This document shows positions 7,417-9,428 of a stretch of DNA of 9,428 bases, in pieces (within the stretch, counting starts at the first letter, position 1; every line of letters begins with the position of its first letter). The position numbers and the translations under genes were made by a program. The DNA is from Burkholderiales bacterium (GTDB lineage: Bacteria; Pseudomonadota; Gammaproteobacteria; Burkholderiales; Burkholderiaceae_C). Location: contig CANFYD010000115.1 of NCBI GenBank assembly GCA_947450745.1, positions 1-9,428 on the forward strand, in the 5' to 3' direction. The notes under the pieces were generated by a model that saw nothing but the letters and a program-made list of their open reading frames with translations, was not told the origin of the DNA and made no database searches.

Positions 7417-8412
7417 TTACTCACCCCGCCGGCGCTTTTTTTGGTGTTCGAGCGGGAGTGGCGTGTCGGTGCGTTCGGCAATGCGCAGCACGGCAGAACG
7501 GGAGCGCGGGTTGCCCGTCACCTCGGCCTCGCTGGGCTTGATGCGCGCCACCGCCCGCAGCGCCAAGGGCTTGGGCTCGGCGAACAAGGCGCGGCGATCC
7601 ACCTGATGCTTGCTGTGCGCACCGATGAAGTTCTTGACGATGCGGTCTTCCAGCGAGTGGAAGCTGATGATGGCCATGCGGCCACCGGGCACCAGCAGCG
7701 CCAGCGCGGCGTTCAAGCCCTGCTCTAGCTCCTCAAGTTCGGCATTGACGTGAATCCGAAGAGCTTGAAAGGTCCGCGTGGCGGGGTTCTGCCCGGGCTC
7801 CCGGGTCTTGACCGCACGAGCCACGAGGTCGGCGAGCTCATCCGTGGTTCGAACCGGGCTCCCCTCTGTGCGGCGAGCCACAAGCGCCTTTGCAATCTGC
7901 ACAGCAAACCGTTCTTCCCCATAGTCCCGTATCACTTTCGCAATCAGACCCTCATCGGCGCGGGCCAGGAAATCGGCAGCGCTTTCGCCCCGCGTGGTGT
8001 CCATGCGCATGTCCAGCGGGCCGCTGAAGCGGAAGCTGAAACCACGCTCGGGGTTGTCAATTTGCGGGCTCGACACGCCCAAGTCCAACAGCACACCTTG
8101 CACCTGCGCAACGCCCCGATCGGCAAGCTGCCCGCGCATCTCGGCAAAGGCCGAATGGACGATCGAGAAACGTGGGTCGTCGATGCGGGTCGGCCCGACG
8201 GTGGCGGCCGCAATCGCATCCAGGTCGCGGTCGATCGCGATCAAACGGCCTTGCGGGCTCAACTTGGACAGCAGCAAGCGCGAATGACCGCCACGGCCGA
8301 AGGTGCCGTCCACGTAAATGCCGTCCGGCGCGGTCACGAGGTGATCCACCGCCTCGTTCAAGAGCACGGTGGTATGGGAAAACTGGGGAGACTGAGTGGG
8401 AATTGGCTGCAT
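7417..8412 (-). CDS. rsmH: 16S rRNA (cytosine(1402)-N4)-methyltransferase RsmH (MraW)
   Basis: S-adenosylmethionine-dependent enzyme that N4-methylates C1402 of 16S rRNA in the decoding centre. It has 331 residues from the ATG at 8412. The SAM-binding motif is VDGTFGRGGHS (34-44). Other family motifs are LLDLGVSSPQID (108-119), a central helical region, NPATRTFQALRIHVN (209-223), ISFHSLEDRIVK (249-260) and NPRSRSAVLRIAER (301-314). The C-terminus ends in a basic KKRRRGE tail. The ATG lies 5 bp after the mraZ stop. An in-frame TTG at 8421 would overlap that stop as TTGA and add three residues. Neither start has a clear Shine-Dalgarno, so translation is probably coupled to mraZ. It does not act on the cell wall itself but is a constant member of this cluster. 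Confidence 0.97.
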   Translation of the reverse strand: MQPIPTQSPQFSHTTVLLNEAVDHLVTAPDGIYVDGTFGRGGHSRLLLSKLSPQGRLIAIDRDLDAIAAATVGPTRIDDPRFSIVHSAFAEMRGQLADRGVAQVQGVLLDLGVSSPQIDNPERGFSFRFSGPLDMRMDTTRGESAADFLARADEGLIAKVIRDYGEERFAVQIAKALVARRTEGSPVRTTDELADLVARAVKTREPGQNPATRTFQALRIHVNAELEELEQGLNAALALLVPGGRMAIISFHSLEDRIVKNFIGAHSKHQVDRRALFAEPKPLALRAVARIKPSEAEVTGNPRSRSAVLRIAERTDTPLPLEHQKKRRRGE

Positions 8413-8417
8413 GACTA

Positions 8418-8858
8418 TCAAAAACTGAAATCTTTCAAAGCGTCCGGCAGTTCGGACTGCATCACCTGCGCTTCATGGGCTGCGTAAGACGCCGCATCCC
8501 AAAGCTCAAAATAGCTGCCCATGCCCAGCAGCATCACGTCCTTGCCCAGACCGGCGGCGGTGCGCAACTCGGGCGACACCAGGATGCGGGCCGCGCTGTC
8601 GATTTCCACATCCATCGCATTGCCCAGAAAGACACGCTTCCAACCGGCGGCCGCCATCGGCAACGCGGCGATCCGGTCGCGAAAGCCCTCCCAAGCCGGC
8701 CGGGGGAACAACATCAAGCAACCTTCCGGGTGTTTGGTCAGCGTCAGTTGACCGGCGCAGAGCGCCTGCAAGACTTCGCGGTGGCGTGTCGGGACGGCCA
8801 AACGCCCCTTGGCGTCCATCGCCAAGGCTGAAGCTCCCTGAAACACAAAATTCGCCAC
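8418..8858 (-). CDS. mraZ: Transcriptional regulator MraZ
   Basis: First gene of the dcw operon. MraZ is a nucleoid-associated DNA-binding protein with two SpoVT/AbrB-like swapped-hairpin domains and in E. coli represses its own operon. Here it has 146 residues. The first domain includes FQGASALAMDAKGRLAVPTR (6-25) with the DxKGR signature at 15-19. The second, EIDSAARILVSPELR (85-99), has the usual degenerate second copy. The start is taken as GTG at 8858, which has GGGG 4 nt upstream. A second in-frame GTG at 8846 gives MFQGAS, the shorter N-terminus common in the family, so the first four residues may not be real. There is no in-frame ATG. TGGGG-type repeats just upstream and across the start are its likely own binding sites. 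Confidence 0.95.
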   Translation of the reverse strand: MANFVFQGASALAMDAKGRLAVPTRHREVLQALCAGQLTLTKHPEGCLMLFPRPAWEGFRDRIAALPMAAAGWKRVFLGNAMDVEIDSAARILVSPELRTAAGLGKDVMLLGMGSYFELWDAASYAAHEAQVMQSELPDALKDFSF

Positions 8859-8887
8859 GATACCCCATTAATTCACACTTAACCCCA
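8843..8887 (-). promoter_or_regulatory. Candidate MraZ box: TGnnn repeats at 10-bp spacing
   Basis: Reading the coding strand, five 5-nt elements occur exactly 10 nt apart: TGGGG (8883-8887), TGTGA (8873-8877), TGGGG (8863-8867), TGGCG (8853-8857) and TGTGT (8843-8847). E. coli MraZ is known to bind TGGGN direct repeats separated by 5 nt upstream of mraZ; here two elements match TGGGN fully and the others partly. The array runs from the last base of the promoter -10 across the expected transcription start to the first mraZ codons, a good position for autorepression. Occupancy by MraZ is inferred from family knowledge. Confidence 0.65.
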
Positions 8888-8915
8888 CTTTACTAACTGA
8901 TCACAGCAGGGTCAA
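8887..8915 (-). promoter_or_regulatory. Sigma-70-type promoter of the dcw operon
   Basis: On the minus strand, TTGACC (8910-8915) and TAAAGT (8887-8892) are separated by exactly 17 bp. The -35 matches TTGACA at five of six bases and the -10 matches TATAAT at four of six. The predicted start is near 8880, about 22 nt before the mraZ GTG. The first TGGGG of the MraZ box shares the last T of the -10 element. It is the best promoter-like pair I see in the intergenic region. Confidence 0.65.
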
Positions 8916-8979
8916 GGCGATTCGCCCGGTGGCGCCGTGAAATCAAAACCTCGGAAAGTTATTTATATCCGTCACATTT

Positions 8980-9021
8980 CAGACAAAATCTTTCAAAAAT
9001 AATGACTTGCGCTTTTGTCTG
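8980..9021. repeat. Perfect 9-bp inverted repeat in the divergent intergenic region
   Basis: CAGACAAAA (8980-8988) and its exact complement TTTTGTCTG (9013-9021) flank a 24-bp AT-rich spacer. A second small hairpin, ACTTGC/GCAAGT (9005-9010 and 9021-9026, 10-nt loop), overlaps the right arm. The site lies between the divergent mraZ and SulP genes, so a terminator is unlikely; an operator for the transporter or for a second dcw promoter is possible. The arms are certain, the function is not. Confidence 0.5.
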
Positions 9022-9024
9022 CAA
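8996..9024 (-). promoter_or_regulatory. Weak candidate second dcw promoter
   Basis: Minus-strand TTGCAG (9019-9024) and TATTTT (8996-9001) lie 17 bp apart in the AT-rich patch and overlap the 9-bp inverted repeat. Match quality is modest (three and four of six), and AT-rich sequence often gives such pairs by chance. Confidence 0.22.
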
Positions 9025-9134
9025 GTGAAAGCTGAAGAGCCTGATGAAACATGCCGAAACAACTGCCGCAGCAGCGGACGAGCGTTCCTTGCCGCCGCCC
9101 GCCGGCAGTCGCACGAGACTCACACGAGACCCGC

Positions 9135-9428
9135 ATGAGCGAATTGCGCCCCGTTGACCGGCCGGAAAGCGCTCAGCCGCCGTCACTCGACCCCAACCGC
9201 GTTGCGGCTGCGGGTGCGAGCGCGGGTATGACCGGCACGACTGCTGCGCCCCCTGCTGCCCCCCGCCATTCACCGCGCGGCGTGGCCGGCTGGGTCATGC
9301 TGCGGAACTATCGGCCCGCCTGGTTGCTTCACGATTTGACGGCCGGGTTGGTGCTGACCGCCGTGCTGGTGCCGGTCGGCATGGGCTATGCCGAGGCGTC
9401 CGGCCTGCCGGCCATTCACGGGCTTTAC
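9135..9428 (+). CDS. SulP-family (SLC26-like) anion transporter, N-terminal part
   Basis: Inner-membrane anion permease family that carries sulfate, bicarbonate or dicarboxylates; the substrate cannot be told from this fragment. I translated 98 codons to the right edge. Residues 1-55 are Ala/Pro-rich and probably disordered. From about residue 56 the sequence is typical of SulP N-termini: LRNYRPAWLLHDLTAGLVL (56-74), then VPVGMGYAEASGLPAIHGLY (79-98), covering the first membrane helix and the conserved Pro/Gly-rich turn. The rest of the transmembrane domain and any STAS domain lie outside the window. The ATG at 9135 lacks a clear Shine-Dalgarno. An in-frame ATG at 9051 would add 28 residues and has GAAGAG 11 nt upstream; an ATG at 9228 is also in frame, so the start is uncertain. 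It is divergent from the dcw operon and probably unrelated to it. Confidence 0.88.
   Translation, partial: MSELRPVDRPESAQPPSLDPNRVAAAGASAGMTGTTAAPPAAPRHSPRGVAGWVMLRNYRPAWLLHDLTAGLVLTAVLVPVGMGYAEASGLPAIHGLY

Noticed and set aside
8859..8940. Factor-independent terminator near mraZ
   Set aside because: The flanking genes are divergent and there is no GC stem followed by a T run on either strand.
8428..8997. A 12-bp direct repeat AAATCTTTCAAA at 8428-8439 and 8986-8997
   Set aside because: A 12-base match in a 9.4-kb window is expected by chance a few times; one copy lies in the mraZ end and has no matching context.
8965..9005. Possible + strand promoter for SulP (AATAAT at 8998-9003, TATATC near 8965)
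   Set aside because: No acceptable -35 hexamer at 16-18 bp; the -10-like words are expected in AT-rich sequence.
9112..9130. Short direct repeat CACGAGAC at 9112-9119 and 9123-9130
   Set aside because: Only 8 bp, two copies, no palindromic or promoter context; too little to call an operator.

Overview
The window is GC-rich and almost fully coding. It carries the first part of a division and cell wall (dcw) cluster on the minus strand. Protein details point to a betaproteobacterium of the order Burkholderiales: an FtsI membrane-proximal segment with SPLLASKTP, a NNAQREHQE segment in MurF, and a 392-residue MraY. I cannot fix the genus. The MurE DNPR motif indicates meso-diaminopimelate peptidoglycan.

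Layout, following transcription from right to left: a promoter and MraZ-box-like repeats (about 8843-8915), then mraZ, rsmH, ftsL, ftsI, murE, murF, mraY and murD. murD runs off the left edge after 319 codons. The order is the canonical proteobacterial one. Junctions are tight: ftsL/ftsI and murF/murE overlap at GTGA, ftsI/murE at TGATG, and murF overlaps mraY by 11 bp. mraZ-rsmH and mraY-murD are 5-6 bp apart. Only rsmH-ftsL has a real gap, of 56 bp. This indicates one translationally coupled operon.

Together the genes make and place septal peptidoglycan. MurD, MurE and MurF add D-Glu, meso-DAP and D-Ala-D-Ala to the UDP-MurNAc peptide in the cytoplasm. MraY moves the product onto undecaprenyl phosphate to make lipid I. 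FtsL and FtsI act in the divisome at the septum. RsmH methylates 16S rRNA, and MraZ is the operon's DNA-binding regulator.

To the right of mraZ, a 276-bp divergent intergenic region (8859-9134) holds the dcw promoter and an AT-rich patch with a 9-bp inverted repeat. Beyond it the + strand begins a SulP-family anion transporter, cut by the right edge.

Most of this is textbook core genome. I see no phage, IS, CRISPR, tRNA or rRNA, and no undescribed multi-gene system. The unusual parts are an acidic, repeat-built insertion of about 90 residues inside the MurD catalytic domain, a 10-bp-periodic operator overlapping the mraZ promoter and start, a basic N-terminal extension on FtsI, and a Gln/Lys tail on MurF encoded by an A-rich tract just ahead of the mraY ribosome binding site.
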